Source of the DNA: Christensenella sp. UBA1685
GTDB taxonomy: Bacteria; Bacillota; Clostridia; Christensenellales; CAG-138
Direction: 5' to 3'
Assembly: GCA_002320595.1 (NCBI GenBank)
Contig: DCKB01000006.1
Coordinates: 1 to 42,607 of the forward strand
DNA length: 42,607 bases
This document shows positions 7,737-15,736 of this stretch, in pieces. Every line of letters begins with the position of its first letter. The first letter of the stretch is position 1. A program made the position numbers and the translations under genes. The notes beneath the pieces were generated by a model. It was not told the DNA's origin. It made no database searches and saw only the letters and a list, made by a program, of their open reading frames with translations.

Positions 7737-8698
7737 ATATTCGTCTCCTCTTGTGTTTCCATTGTGATTTGGACGATCCCATCCTGCTGCTCCGGCTCGG
7801 CTCCGGCCACTGGCGCGGGCTCCGGGGTGGCTTTTGCCGGCGATTCCGGCGCTTGCTCCGACTCCCATTCACCAGTGGGCATGGAATCGTTCCGCTTGCT
7901 GAATACGATTGACTCGGGTTTGCCATCCGGCCAAGTAATATTCATGTAAATATGCTCTGCCTGATACCACATTTCATCAATAGTAAGGATGGTTTCGTAG
8001 GTTTCATCTTTGATTTCCGGGCCGCCAAAGGGCAAAAGATCGCAACGCTCATTCAGGTCATCCTTTGCAGAAAAATCATGATCCACAAAATAATAGCCTT
8101 CGTCTTTTGATGAGAGCATTTTTCCGTCCACGGAGAAGTCGGCGCATTTTCCCTCAAAATCCAATACAAACCGCCCGTCTATGCTACACCAGCAGCCCGT
8201 AAGCGCCTCGTCCAGCGGTCCGCCCTCATACATCATGCCGGGGCCGTCCAACATAAAACATTCGCGTTGGAAATCCAGATCTTTTTTTGCGCCGTCGGCA
8301 AAGGCAAGCTCCAGCGTGATCGTGCCGTTTTCGTGATACGCCCGGGTGATCTCAACGGAGTTTCCCGTTTCTTCCGTCCATGTGTTTGGACTGACGTCAA
8401 GATCACTGTACTCGCTTGTATCCTCGCTAGCGGCATGCAGGGTCAATCCCGCATTTTCAAGGAGCGGCACGTCGTACCGATAGACGCTGATCGTATAGTC
8501 GCCGCCGATTTTCAGATGGCAGCATTTTTCCCCATCGCTCCAGTCGCCGATAAGCGCATCCAGCAGGATACCGTTGTAGTTCACCATGCCGGGTCCATCC
8601 ACAATGTGAGCATCGAATAAGCAGCAACCTGTAAACAGCAAGGCAACCAGGCAAAGCCCAAGGATTAAAATGGCCATATTGCGAAACTTTCCTGTCAT
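7733..8698 (-). CDS. Lipoprotein with internally duplicated domain
   Basis: This 321-residue predicted lipoprotein has a basic N-terminus, a hydrophobic stretch at residues 8-22 and a lipobox-like FTGC at Cys25. The exported part contains two related units, each beginning DGPGM (near residues 34 and 169), followed by a GxLxxALxGxW segment and a beta-rich region. A Pro/Ala/Glu-rich tail (about residues 280-310) follows. ATG 8698 is used because the lipobox then lies at the right depth and AGGGGAC sits 8 bases upstream. The 3' end overlaps the next gene by 4 bp. No enzymatic motif is visible; a scaffold or ligand-binding role at the cell surface is possible but unproven. Confidence 0.72.
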   Translation of the reverse strand: MTGKFRNMAILILGLCLVALLFTGCCLFDAHIVDGPGMVNYNGILLDALIGDWSDGEKCCHLKIGGDYTISVYRYDVPLLENAGLTLHAASEDTSEYSDLDVSPNTWTEETGNSVEITRAYHENGTITLELAFADGAKKDLDFQRECFMLDGPGMMYEGGPLDEALTGCWCSIDGRFVLDFEGKCADFSVDGKMLSSKDEGYYFVDHDFSAKDDLNERCDLLPFGGPEIKDETYETILTIDEMWYQAEHIYMNITWPDGKPESIVFSKRNDSMPTGEWESEQAPESPAKATPEPAPVAGAEPEQQDGIVQITMETQEETNI

Positions 8699-8805
8699 TA
8701 AATGCGTCCCCTGTGATATGGATTCTTTGCTGTACATCGAAAAAAGCGGGCTTGCCGGACGGGAGAACTGCCCCGCCCGGCGCCCGGCCTTTGATTCAGT
8801 TCGTG

Positions 8806-9801
8806 TCAATGCTTCTTTGCGCAGAGGGTAGCCATGCAGGCAGCGGCAGCAAGCAGGAGCAATGCGATTCCGCATGCAACCATCCCATGATCGCCGGTTT
8901 GCGGCAGGTCAGGCTCGGGAGCGGGCGTGGAGGTGGGGTTGTAATACACCTCGTTATTGGTGTAAACATTGGTGAAGGTCATCTCTCTGACGGTTTCCGG
9001 TTCATATGGGATCGGGTTGAAGTTCTGTGTTGGCGTAACCGTGCCGTCCGCAATCTCATAGCTCAGCGACGTTTCCGGACCGTCCTTCGAAATGGCGATG
9101 CCCGTCATACCCGTATCCTCCAGTATGACCCGCACAAACCAGGTTTCGGGCGCATAGGACCAATCCGCCTTGCCGCCGTTCACCTCACGCACATGGAACC
9201 CTTCACTGAGGTTACCCAGATCGGTTTCAGGCACTTCGATCACGATCCTGCCGCCATACGTTCCTGCGCCGTTGGTGGCCACCGTATTCCCCGTCACTTT
9301 ATAGTCGCCGGACGCCCCGAACTCATACAGCTCAAACTGGAAGGTCTCCGCGCCGGGCGCGATGTCGCCGCCCTGCCGGACGATCTTTGTAAAGGGGATC
9401 TCGACGGAAACGGTGTCATGAACCGTGATGGTGAATTCTTTCTCATCACCGCTGAAATTTGAGTGCTCAGTTCCCTCTTTGGGAATCGCGTTGACTAAGA
9501 AAGTAAATTCGCCCGCTTTGGTCGGCGTTCCGCTGATCGTGCCGTCTTCGCTCAGCGTCAGGCCGTCGGGCAGCGGACCGCCGTTCTGATCGAGAAAGAA
9601 TCCAACATCACACGGGCCGGAGCCATCGAAGTGCGTAGATTCCCATTCGATCTTGGCGCTGTAGGGGAAGCCCACGGCACCGTCTGCCAAAGCGTCCGTC
9701 GTAAACGCAAAGGTGCATGCAGTTGCCGCCAGAGCCGAGGCGGGAAACAGGGCGCAGAGCAGCGCCGCTGCAAGGAACCATACAAAAAGTTTCTTTTTCA
9801 T
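8806..9801 (-). CDS. LPXTG-anchored surface protein with pilin-like domain
   Basis: This 331-residue secreted protein is predicted to be covalently attached to peptidoglycan by a sortase. It has a signal peptide (residues 1-25, ending SALAA), an Ig-like fold of the putative-Ig type around PDGLTLSEDGTISGTPTKAG, then a Spy0128/FctA-like pilin domain beginning VEIPFTKIV and ending EMTFTNVY. A Thr/Pro stalk and the sorting signal LPQTG at residue 299 follow, with a hydrophobic helix and the charged tail AKKH. The Lys of FTK and the Asn of FTN are the positions that usually form the isopeptide bond in such domains. No sortase gene is in the window, so a housekeeping enzyme must process it. AGAAGG precedes the ATG. 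Confidence 0.85.
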   Translation of the reverse strand: MKKKLFVWFLAAALLCALFPASALAATACTFAFTTDALADGAVGFPYSAKIEWESTHFDGSGPCDVGFFLDQNGGPLPDGLTLSEDGTISGTPTKAGEFTFLVNAIPKEGTEHSNFSGDEKEFTITVHDTVSVEIPFTKIVRQGGDIAPGAETFQFELYEFGASGDYKVTGNTVATNGAGTYGGRIVIEVPETDLGNLSEGFHVREVNGGKADWSYAPETWFVRVILEDTGMTGIAISKDGPETSLSYEIADGTVTPTQNFNPIPYEPETVREMTFTNVYTNNEVYYNPTSTPAPEPDLPQTGDHGMVACGIALLLLAAAACMATLCAKKH

Positions 9802-10023
9802 GAAATGAACCTTCTTTCTTGTTTTTATAAGCTTGCTTTTTTATAAACTTGTTGTTGATCAACGGGCATGCAGGCGGCCAACCGGTTACCGGCGGCAGCC
9901 TCTATCCCGCGGTGCGGAAACGGTTCGCGCAAAAACACCCGGACAGAGGGTCAGCAGGCGCATACAAAGCATTATGGCACCTTATCAGGTCGTTTTTATT
10001 CCCGGGGCCACCGTGCAATGCGC

Positions 10024-11082
10024 TCAGTTGACGATGCCCCAGCATTTGAAGCTGCAATCGTGATTCACGGTATACGTGAAGGAATCCGGCCCGGGGTTCC
10101 AGTTGTCGCCAGCCTCATAGTCGCCGCTCCATTTGACAGAGCCGCTGTACGAAACATTTTCCGTTACGGTGATGACCGTTCCCGCCGGCACGCTGCCGCT
10201 GGTGGCGCCGGAATACCCGCCGCCGGAGAAGGTGCAGTCCGAGCAGCTTACGCTGTAATAAACCGGTTCCGGCGTAGGATCCGGATCAGGCTCGTAGACG
10301 TACTGCGGCGTCGTCGTGGGCTTGGCCGTCGGCTTTGGGGTGGAGGACGGTGCGTTCTCCTTCCGGAGCACGACCTCGTACACGGTGGCCTCGTTCAGGT
10401 CGTGCACGGTGAAGCTCGTTACGGTGCGGTTGTAGTAATAGGGCACATCGTTGATGAGCCAGTAATCCACCGCATAGCCCTTCGGCACAACAGCCTCTAC
10501 ATAGACGGTAATCCAGCCACCGGGCATCGTTTCTTTTGTGACGGGGTTCTCGCAATCCTCCTCGAACACGAACTCCGTGAACGGCTCTCCCTTCGGCTTG
10601 CCCTTTGCGTCAAGGAATTGCATTTGTGCGTTGATCGTGGTGACCTTGAATTCCGGGCGCAGCCGCGCTTCCACCACGGTGTAGCCGTCGGCGGTAAACG
10701 CGAAGGTGGGCTCCATGTCCTCATAGTAGGGCGCGCCGTTCACTTCCCAGTTCTGCACGGCCATCCCTTCCGGGATGATCGCCTCCGCAGTGAAGGAGGC
10801 GGAACCATCCACCGGCACGAGGGTTTCGCCGCCGATGGTGGAATTGATGGCGATCACATAGGCGGAATCCGTGGCGGGGGTTGCCAGCGCAGGCGTAGAC
10901 TCCGGGGCGGGCGCATTCTCCCCGGAAGGGTTGAAGCCCGCCTGCTTCGCCTCGTCAAGCTGCTGCTGCATCAGCTTCATCTGCGCCTTCATGGCTTCCA
11001 AATCCGCATTGCTGCCGTCCCTGCAGGCCGTAAAGCTGAAGAGCATCAGCGCTGCAAACAGCACGGCCAATATCTTTTTCAT
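10024..11082 (-). CDS. Lipoprotein with repeated beta domains
   Basis: This 352-residue lipoprotein has a signal peptide and lipobox FTAC with Cys20. A short coiled coil (DLEAMKAQMKLMQQQLDEAKQ) follows, then a Pro/Ala linker. There are two copies of a beta domain: one holds GMAVQNWEVNGAPYYED and the other GYAVDYWLINDVPYYYN, each closing with VVEARLRPE or YEVVLRKE. A Thr/Pro stalk leads to a third, cysteine-containing beta domain (CSDCTFSGGG to CSFKCWG). The repeats resemble InlB B-repeat or Big-type surface modules, but no specific ligand can be named. The ATG at 11082 has GAGG 9 bases upstream. It sits between the LPXTG protein and the AIM24-like gene. Confidence 0.78.
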   Translation of the reverse strand: MKKILAVLFAALMLFSFTACRDGSNADLEAMKAQMKLMQQQLDEAKQAGFNPSGENAPAPESTPALATPATDSAYVIAINSTIGGETLVPVDGSASFTAEAIIPEGMAVQNWEVNGAPYYEDMEPTFAFTADGYTVVEARLRPEFKVTTINAQMQFLDAKGKPKGEPFTEFVFEEDCENPVTKETMPGGWITVYVEAVVPKGYAVDYWLINDVPYYYNRTVTSFTVHDLNEATVYEVVLRKENAPSSTPKPTAKPTTTPQYVYEPDPDPTPEPVYYSVSCSDCTFSGGGYSGATSGSVPAGTVITVTENVSYSGSVKWSGDYEAGDNWNPGPDSFTYTVNHDCSFKCWGIVN

Positions 11083-11167
11083 GGTTATTTCCTCTATTTT
11101 GTTGGCCTTTCGGCTGAATCGTCCGCTTTCGTCATGCCCTGCGGGCGTCGCGCGCAGGGCATGGCCG

Positions 11168-11845
11168 TTACTTCTTAAAGGGAAGATAGGGGATCATCTG
11201 GTTCGCCAGCTTGGAAATGGTCATCGTTTGCAGATGCACCTTGCCCGGGCCGGTGATGACCGTGTCGAACAGGCCTTCGCCGCCGAGCAGCATGTTTTTC
11301 ACGCCTTTCACCAGCTGCACATCCATCTGGCAGGTGGCGTCCATGATGGCGAGCACGCCCGTATCGCAGATGATCTGCTCCCCGGGCTGCAGATCGTATT
11401 CCTGACAGTATCCGTCCACCTCAAGGAACACGAGCCCGGGGCCGGTAATCCGCTGCATGATGAAGCCTTCGCCGCCCGCAAGGCCGGCCCCCAGTTTCTT
11501 CTGGAAATGCACGGCGAGTTCGATCCCATAGGTGCCGCAGAGAAACGCCCGCTTCTGGCAAACGATGCTCTGCCCCGGGGCGAGTTCCCGGGCCACGATT
11601 TTGCCGGGGAAGGAGGAGGAGAAGGCAATTTCCGCCGGGCCCTGCGCGGTGTAGCGGTTCATAAACAGGCTCTCGCCCATGAACATGCGGCCGATGGCCT
11701 TGCCCGCGCCGCCCTCGGCTTTGGTTTCCGTCAAAACCGGGCCACGACTCCAGGTGCGCCCACCGACTTCGCTTAAAATGGTTTCGCCGGGAGCGAGTGT
11801 GAGAATTACGGCAGGCAGGCTGCCGCCTTCGATTCTGTATTGCAT
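11168..11845 (-). CDS. AIM24/TIGR00266 family protein
   Basis: This 225-residue cytoplasmic protein belongs to the AIM24-like family (TIGR00266). Members form double-stranded beta-helix trimers; their function in bacteria is not settled, with links to membrane or stress processes. Visible family features are LAPGETILSEVGGRTW, the FMGESLFMNRYTAQGPAEIAF block, GKIVARELAPGQSIVCQKRAFL, GEGFIMQRITGPGLVFLEV and the closing GLFDTVITGPGKVHLQT. ATG 11845 has a perfect GGAGG five bases upstream and agrees with the usual N-terminus, so the longer form from 11875 is rejected. Its neighbours are lipoproteins and zinc-ribbon membrane proteins, a company often kept by AIM24-like genes in Clostridia. Confidence 0.88.
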   Translation of the reverse strand: MQYRIEGGSLPAVILTLAPGETILSEVGGRTWSRGPVLTETKAEGGAGKAIGRMFMGESLFMNRYTAQGPAEIAFSSSFPGKIVARELAPGQSIVCQKRAFLCGTYGIELAVHFQKKLGAGLAGGEGFIMQRITGPGLVFLEVDGYCQEYDLQPGEQIICDTGVLAIMDATCQMDVQLVKGVKNMLLGGEGLFDTVITGPGKVHLQTMTISKLANQMIPYLPFKK

Positions 11846-11895
11846 GTTGGCCTCCTTTGCTGTTTTTTTGCTCATTTCGGGCTTGCAGGCCCGTG

Positions 11896-13203
11896 TCAGT
11901 CTTTCAGGCTGTTGCTCCAGGAACTGCTGTTCCAGGTTTCGGAGCCATCCTCATGAACTTTGAAGCTCAGCAGAAGGAAGTCACCGCCTGTCGTGACCCA
12001 TTCATAGACATGGTAATCCTGCTCCCAGCTGGACTCATGCGTCTTTTTCCCATCAGCCCCCAACTGCTTTGCGATTTCTTCGTATGTGGGCCTCTGGTAG
12101 CCACCCTCATAGCTTGTGGCATTGCTTAACCATGCAAAGCCGCTCTTGAGCGTGTCGAAATCCACGATGCCGTCCGCGTCGGGCGTGGTCTTGCCGTATT
12201 CGCCGCCGGCCGCAGGCTGAGGCTTCGGTTCGCTGTCCGCGTTGTTTGCCTCCAGCGTCGCTTTGTACTCGTCATACCGCGGGGGCAGGAGGTCGTTCTC
12301 CTCGTCCCACGCCGTGCCGTCCTCGCGGAAGCACATGGTGACGGTGCAGCTGTACTCCCCGGTGTAGCTGACATAATCAAAGGTGCTGATCAGCGTGCCG
12401 TCCTCCACCAGGAAGGCCTGATATTGCTCCGCGTCCGCCGGGGTCAGGTAGGTGTCGAAGATCCAGGCGTCCTCGTTGCCGATGTCCGGAAGGATGCACG
12501 TTCCGTTATCCTCGATGGTCATGTACATGGAGAGCATCGGGTTTTCGGAATCGCCGTCCCGGAACACCTCGAAATAGGGCTTGCCGGTGTTGTCCGTGTC
12601 GATGAATCCCCAACCGTCGAGATACTCCGCTCCGGGGTTGAAGCCCACGACATCTTCAAAGTACAGCCAGCCATACCATGTGCTCGGCAGCCCGATCTTG
12701 AGGGCGGAGGCTCCGCCCGCCACGGCGCCGCTGAAGGCGTCCGCTATGGAGCCGGCCACGGTCGCGTTGGCGTTCAGGCCTGCCGGGGCTGCCGTGCCTT
12801 CGCCGCCCGTGGTTTCACTGCCGGCGGTTCCGTTCTGCGGCGCTTCCGCGCCTTCCTTCAGGAAGCGGAGCTTCATGTCGCCGTAGGATACCTCCATGAC
12901 GCCGTCCTTGAGCGTTCCTTCCATGGTTTCCTCCATGCCGAGGAAAGTCACGGTGCCGGTGAAGTTCTCGCCGTCCAGCTTCCACTTCAGGTTGAATTCA
13001 AAACCGGAAAAATAGGTGCCTTTGCCGCCCTCTTTCAGATCGATCCAGCTTTCCGAATAGGGTTCGCTGTACTCCCCGCCGTAGCTTTCGCCGACGCAGA
13101 TATACTTGCCGGACACATCCGGCCCCTTATCGCCGCAGGCGGTGAGGGAAAGAAGCATAGCCGCAGCGATCAGCAGCGCAACTGCAATTTTCAATCGTTC
13201 CAT
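11896..13203 (-). CDS. Lipoprotein, paralogue of the zinc-ribbon membrane protein upstream
   Basis: This 435-residue lipoprotein has lipobox LTAC with Cys23. Domain 1 (about residues 28-100) is a small beta barrel-like unit, with DLKEGGKGTYF, WKLDGENFTGTV and GTLKDGVMEVSYGDMKLRFLKEG. Domain 2 (about 145-285) begins with a WYGWLYF signature and contains a DTDNTGKPYFEV strand. The C-terminal domain (about 330-435) carries GYQRPTYEEIAKQLGAD and ends YHVYEWVTTGGDFLLLSFKV. Domains 1 and 2 recur in the next upstream gene, but the C-terminal domain differs. GGGAG lies 9 bases before the ATG. The function is unknown; the design suggests a surface adaptor. Confidence 0.75.
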   Translation of the reverse strand: MERLKIAVALLIAAAMLLSLTACGDKGPDVSGKYICVGESYGGEYSEPYSESWIDLKEGGKGTYFSGFEFNLKWKLDGENFTGTVTFLGMEETMEGTLKDGVMEVSYGDMKLRFLKEGAEAPQNGTAGSETTGGEGTAAPAGLNANATVAGSIADAFSGAVAGGASALKIGLPSTWYGWLYFEDVVGFNPGAEYLDGWGFIDTDNTGKPYFEVFRDGDSENPMLSMYMTIEDNGTCILPDIGNEDAWIFDTYLTPADAEQYQAFLVEDGTLISTFDYVSYTGEYSCTVTMCFREDGTAWDEENDLLPPRYDEYKATLEANNADSEPKPQPAAGGEYGKTTPDADGIVDFDTLKSGFAWLSNATSYEGGYQRPTYEEIAKQLGADGKKTHESSWEQDYHVYEWVTTGGDFLLLSFKVHEDGSETWNSSSWSNSLKD

Positions 13204-13249
13204 TCTTTTGGTCTCCCTTCTCTGTCTCCGTTTCGGTTATCTTGCCTGT

Positions 13250-13271
13250 GGGCCCGCTTTGCCACGGGCCC
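13250..13271 (-). other. GC-rich hairpin between two surface genes
   Basis: Arms GGGCCCG (13250-13256) and CGGGCCC (13265-13271) enclose an 8-nt loop. No T-run follows on the minus strand, so it is more likely an attenuator or mRNA-stability hairpin between the paralogous genes than a terminator. Confidence 0.4.
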
Positions 13272-13284
13272 GTTCTGTCTCGCA

Positions 13285-14943
13285 TCAGGATACGGTGATT
13301 GTATTGAGGATGGCCATCACGACGTCGCTGGTGCATTCCTCCATGGATTTCGTGGAGGAGATGGAGAAGTTCACGCCGTAAAGACCGCTGATCTTCTCGC
13401 CGAAGTTCACGTGGACGTTTGCGCAGTAATCACCCCAGGTGTCCACGTAGGTGATCATGCGCGCCTCGTAGCCGGCGATGGTCAGGTTCTTCGTGGCGTA
13501 CTGTTCGTAGGAGGAATAGCTGTCATAATACTTCATCGTGGCGTCATGGTCTTCGGAGCTGATCTGGGGATTAATGCCGATCTTGACGCTCTTGTCCTGC
13601 GCGGCGATCGTGTCGAGGATGGCGCTTTCATCCTCAAAGAAGGTGTCGCTCGGGTAGGTGATGAACATTGTGTCGAGGTAATTGTACGTGGCCGTGGGGC
13701 CGGTAAAGCCGGAGGCATCGCCGCCTCCGGAGGGCGCGGCGCTGCCTTCATAGCCGGCGGGCGCAGCGCCAACAGGGGGCAGCTCGCCGTTGGCGATGGC
13801 GGCGTGATAGGCATTCACGGACGGGGGGATGATGGCGGTGCCGCCGTCGATCTCATTCTGCCAGGTGTCGCCCCACTGCTTCATGAACAGCGAGAAGTCG
13901 AAAATGTTGTCGCCGTCCCCGATCGTGTCGCCCAGGGTGCACTGGCCGGGGTAATTCGGCATGGAAACGAACGTCCAGTCATAGGCGTCCACCTCCATGC
14001 CGCCCGCGACCTCCACGCTGAGCGCAGTGAGCATGTTCTCACTCGCCTCGCAGTTGACGAGCGCAAGGGCTTCCTCCGCGCCGGCAAGGTATACAGCGAA
14101 GGTTCCCTTGCCGCTTCCGTCCACATCCACAACCATGTAGGCGTCATAGAAATCGCAGGGGATGTCTGCATAAGCGCCGGTCGTATCGCTGACGAGCATC
14201 GCGCCGTACCAGGTGCCGTTCCACTGGGCCTGGAGCGCGCTCGTGCCGGCCGCGGAGCCGCCGTTGGAGTCCCCGTCGGGAGCCGTGTAGCCGCCTTCCT
14301 TTTCAAAGGTCAGCGTGACGCCCATGCCCAGCACGTCCTCAAGCGTCATCACGCCGTTTGCAAGCGTCCCGTTGCAATCGACCCCGCCGCCGTTCACATG
14401 GAACGCGCTGTCCTCAAGCGTCCATTTGCCGTTGCTCTTCGCGCCGTCCACCTCTAAGGTGCACTTGCCCTTGTCCTTCAGCTCGATGCTGAAACCCTTT
14501 GTCCACAGGTCGCTGACCTCCATTTTGATGCCCCACATTTCGGCGGTCACCGCATTGTAAACGCCAAGGTTCGGGTCGGCGTTTGCGGGCGTATTGCTGC
14601 CCTTGCCGCCGAGCACGACGATGAGCACGACCGCGAGGATCACTGCAAGCGCGGCTCCGCCGATGATGAACAGCGTCTTTTTGTCTATGGTTTTCTTCTG
14701 CTTCGGCGCCTTGGCCTGAGGCGCATACGCAGGCTGCGCGGAATACTCCTGCTGCGTGGGCGGAGTATAGCTCTGCTGAGCTGGTTGATAGGTGCCTTGC
14801 ACCGGAGCGCTCTCCTGCGCAGGGGCTTCGGGTTGACGCTGCGTTTTCTCTGCGGGTTTGGGGGCCTCGAACTTAGCGCCGCAACTGGTACAGAATTTGC
14901 TTCCATCAGGAAGTTGCGCGCCGCAATTCGTACAAAAAGCCAT
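13285..14943 (-). CDS. Zinc-ribbon, membrane-anchored beta-domain protein
   Basis: This 552-residue protein begins with a cytoplasmic zinc ribbon, CTNCGAQ and CTSCGAK (residues 4-24). A Gln/Pro-rich linker follows, then one membrane helix at about residues 91-112, leaving about 440 residues outside. The exterior has a domain 1 (WTKGFSIELKDKGKCTLEV to GVTLTFEKEG), a domain 2 starting with WYGAMLV, and a distinct C-terminal domain of about 135 residues with FITYPSDTFFEDESAILDTI. Domains 1 and 2 match the lipoprotein encoded just downstream. AAGGAGG lies upstream of the ATG. Such zinc-ribbon/TM proteins are common in Clostridia, but their role is unknown. Confidence 0.8.
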   Translation of the reverse strand: MAFCTNCGAQLPDGSKFCTSCGAKFEAPKPAEKTQRQPEAPAQESAPVQGTYQPAQQSYTPPTQQEYSAQPAYAPQAKAPKQKKTIDKKTLFIIGGAALAVILAVVLIVVLGGKGSNTPANADPNLGVYNAVTAEMWGIKMEVSDLWTKGFSIELKDKGKCTLEVDGAKSNGKWTLEDSAFHVNGGGVDCNGTLANGVMTLEDVLGMGVTLTFEKEGGYTAPDGDSNGGSAAGTSALQAQWNGTWYGAMLVSDTTGAYADIPCDFYDAYMVVDVDGSGKGTFAVYLAGAEEALALVNCEASENMLTALSVEVAGGMEVDAYDWTFVSMPNYPGQCTLGDTIGDGDNIFDFSLFMKQWGDTWQNEIDGGTAIIPPSVNAYHAAIANGELPPVGAAPAGYEGSAAPSGGGDASGFTGPTATYNYLDTMFITYPSDTFFEDESAILDTIAAQDKSVKIGINPQISSEDHDATMKYYDSYSSYEQYATKNLTIAGYEARMITYVDTWGDYCANVHVNFGEKISGLYGVNFSISSTKSMEECTSDVVMAILNTITVS

Positions 14944-15076
14944 ATAAAATGCGCCTCCTTACATTTCGTTCTGAATGATTGTGATTCATTGTGTTATGAA
15001 AACCGCATTTGCGGGTTTCAACATTTTGTCTTCGGGGAGATCATTGCCTGTGCCTGCGTGCCTGAAGCAGAAGCGC

Positions 15077-15477
15077 TTACTTTAATGCGGCTGTTGTTTT
15101 ACGGACATGTGCCGTTTCATCTGATTTGCCGCTGACGGGCTCGCCCGCTTCCCCGAGCCGGAGTGCGCATGCGCGGCACAGATCCAGATCATCGCAGATC
15201 AGAAAGCATTCGTTGCATATAAGGCGCCGGCAGATGGGGCAAATATTGAAAACTTCTTCGCCTTCCCTTGCGGCTTTTTCCAAAGCACGCCGCTTTTCCT
15301 TTTCATAAAGTGCGTTGTAAATGATTCGTTTCCCTTCGGTGGAGGGGGAAACACCCGCTTTTGAAAACGGAACAGGGGCGCTGCGCCAAACCTTCGTGCA
15401 TTCTTCGCAATGGAGCGAGAAGCAAATTCATCTTTGGTTGAGGCATCCGCCATCCGGCCTATCAAGATCTGCTTCAT
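15077..15477 (-). pseudogene. Frameshifted zinc-ribbon protein gene
   Basis: From the ATG at 15477 the frame reads MKQILIGRMADASTKDEF and soon becomes nonsensical. The -1 frame, open from about 15432, reads SLHCEECTKVWRSAPVPF, then EGKRIIYNALYEKEKRRALEKAA, and ends with zinc-binding CPICRRLICNECF and CDDLDLCRACA. That second part looks fully protein-like and has no usable start of its own. One extra T in the TTT near 15430 would join the two frames into a 132-residue protein with two CxxC-type zinc sites. The gene is therefore disrupted by a one-base deletion, or the assembly has an error there. It heads the minus-strand surface cluster. Its intact relatives are small Clostridial zinc-ribbon proteins of unknown function. 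Confidence 0.7.
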
Positions 15478-15673
15478 AGCCGCTCCGCTCCTTTTATACT
15501 GGTATGCAAGTTAACTGTACTCGCTCCGTCGGAAAATAGATATTACCCGGAGAATACTTTTGCCCCGTTTTTTGTCAGGGAACATCGGCAAATCTATGGT
15601 ATTCATTGGATACCAAGCCTTGAACTGCGGGGGCTTTTTGAGCACTTTACAAAAAATATGGCATTGTTAAATA

Positions 15674-15699
15674 TGCCGCCGGGGAGAGACCCGGCGGCA
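15674..15699 (-). terminator. Putative terminator of the signalling block
   Basis: A perfect 10-bp GC-rich stem (TGCCGCCGGG / CCCGGCGGCA) has loop GAGAGA, about 40 bp beyond the stop of the LuxR-type gene. On the minus strand it is followed by TATTTAA, a weak U-tract. The rest of 15478-15736 holds no gene that I can support. Confidence 0.55.
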
Positions 15700-15736
15700 A
15701 TCTGCGTTTGGAAATTGATAAATTGATGCGGTAGTG

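Noticed and set aside
12424..14457. A 677-codon plus-strand open frame opposite the paralogous surface genes
   Set aside because: Same reason: composition is His/Gly/Val-rich shadow sequence and the minus-strand genes have signal peptides, zinc ribbons and ribosome binding sites.
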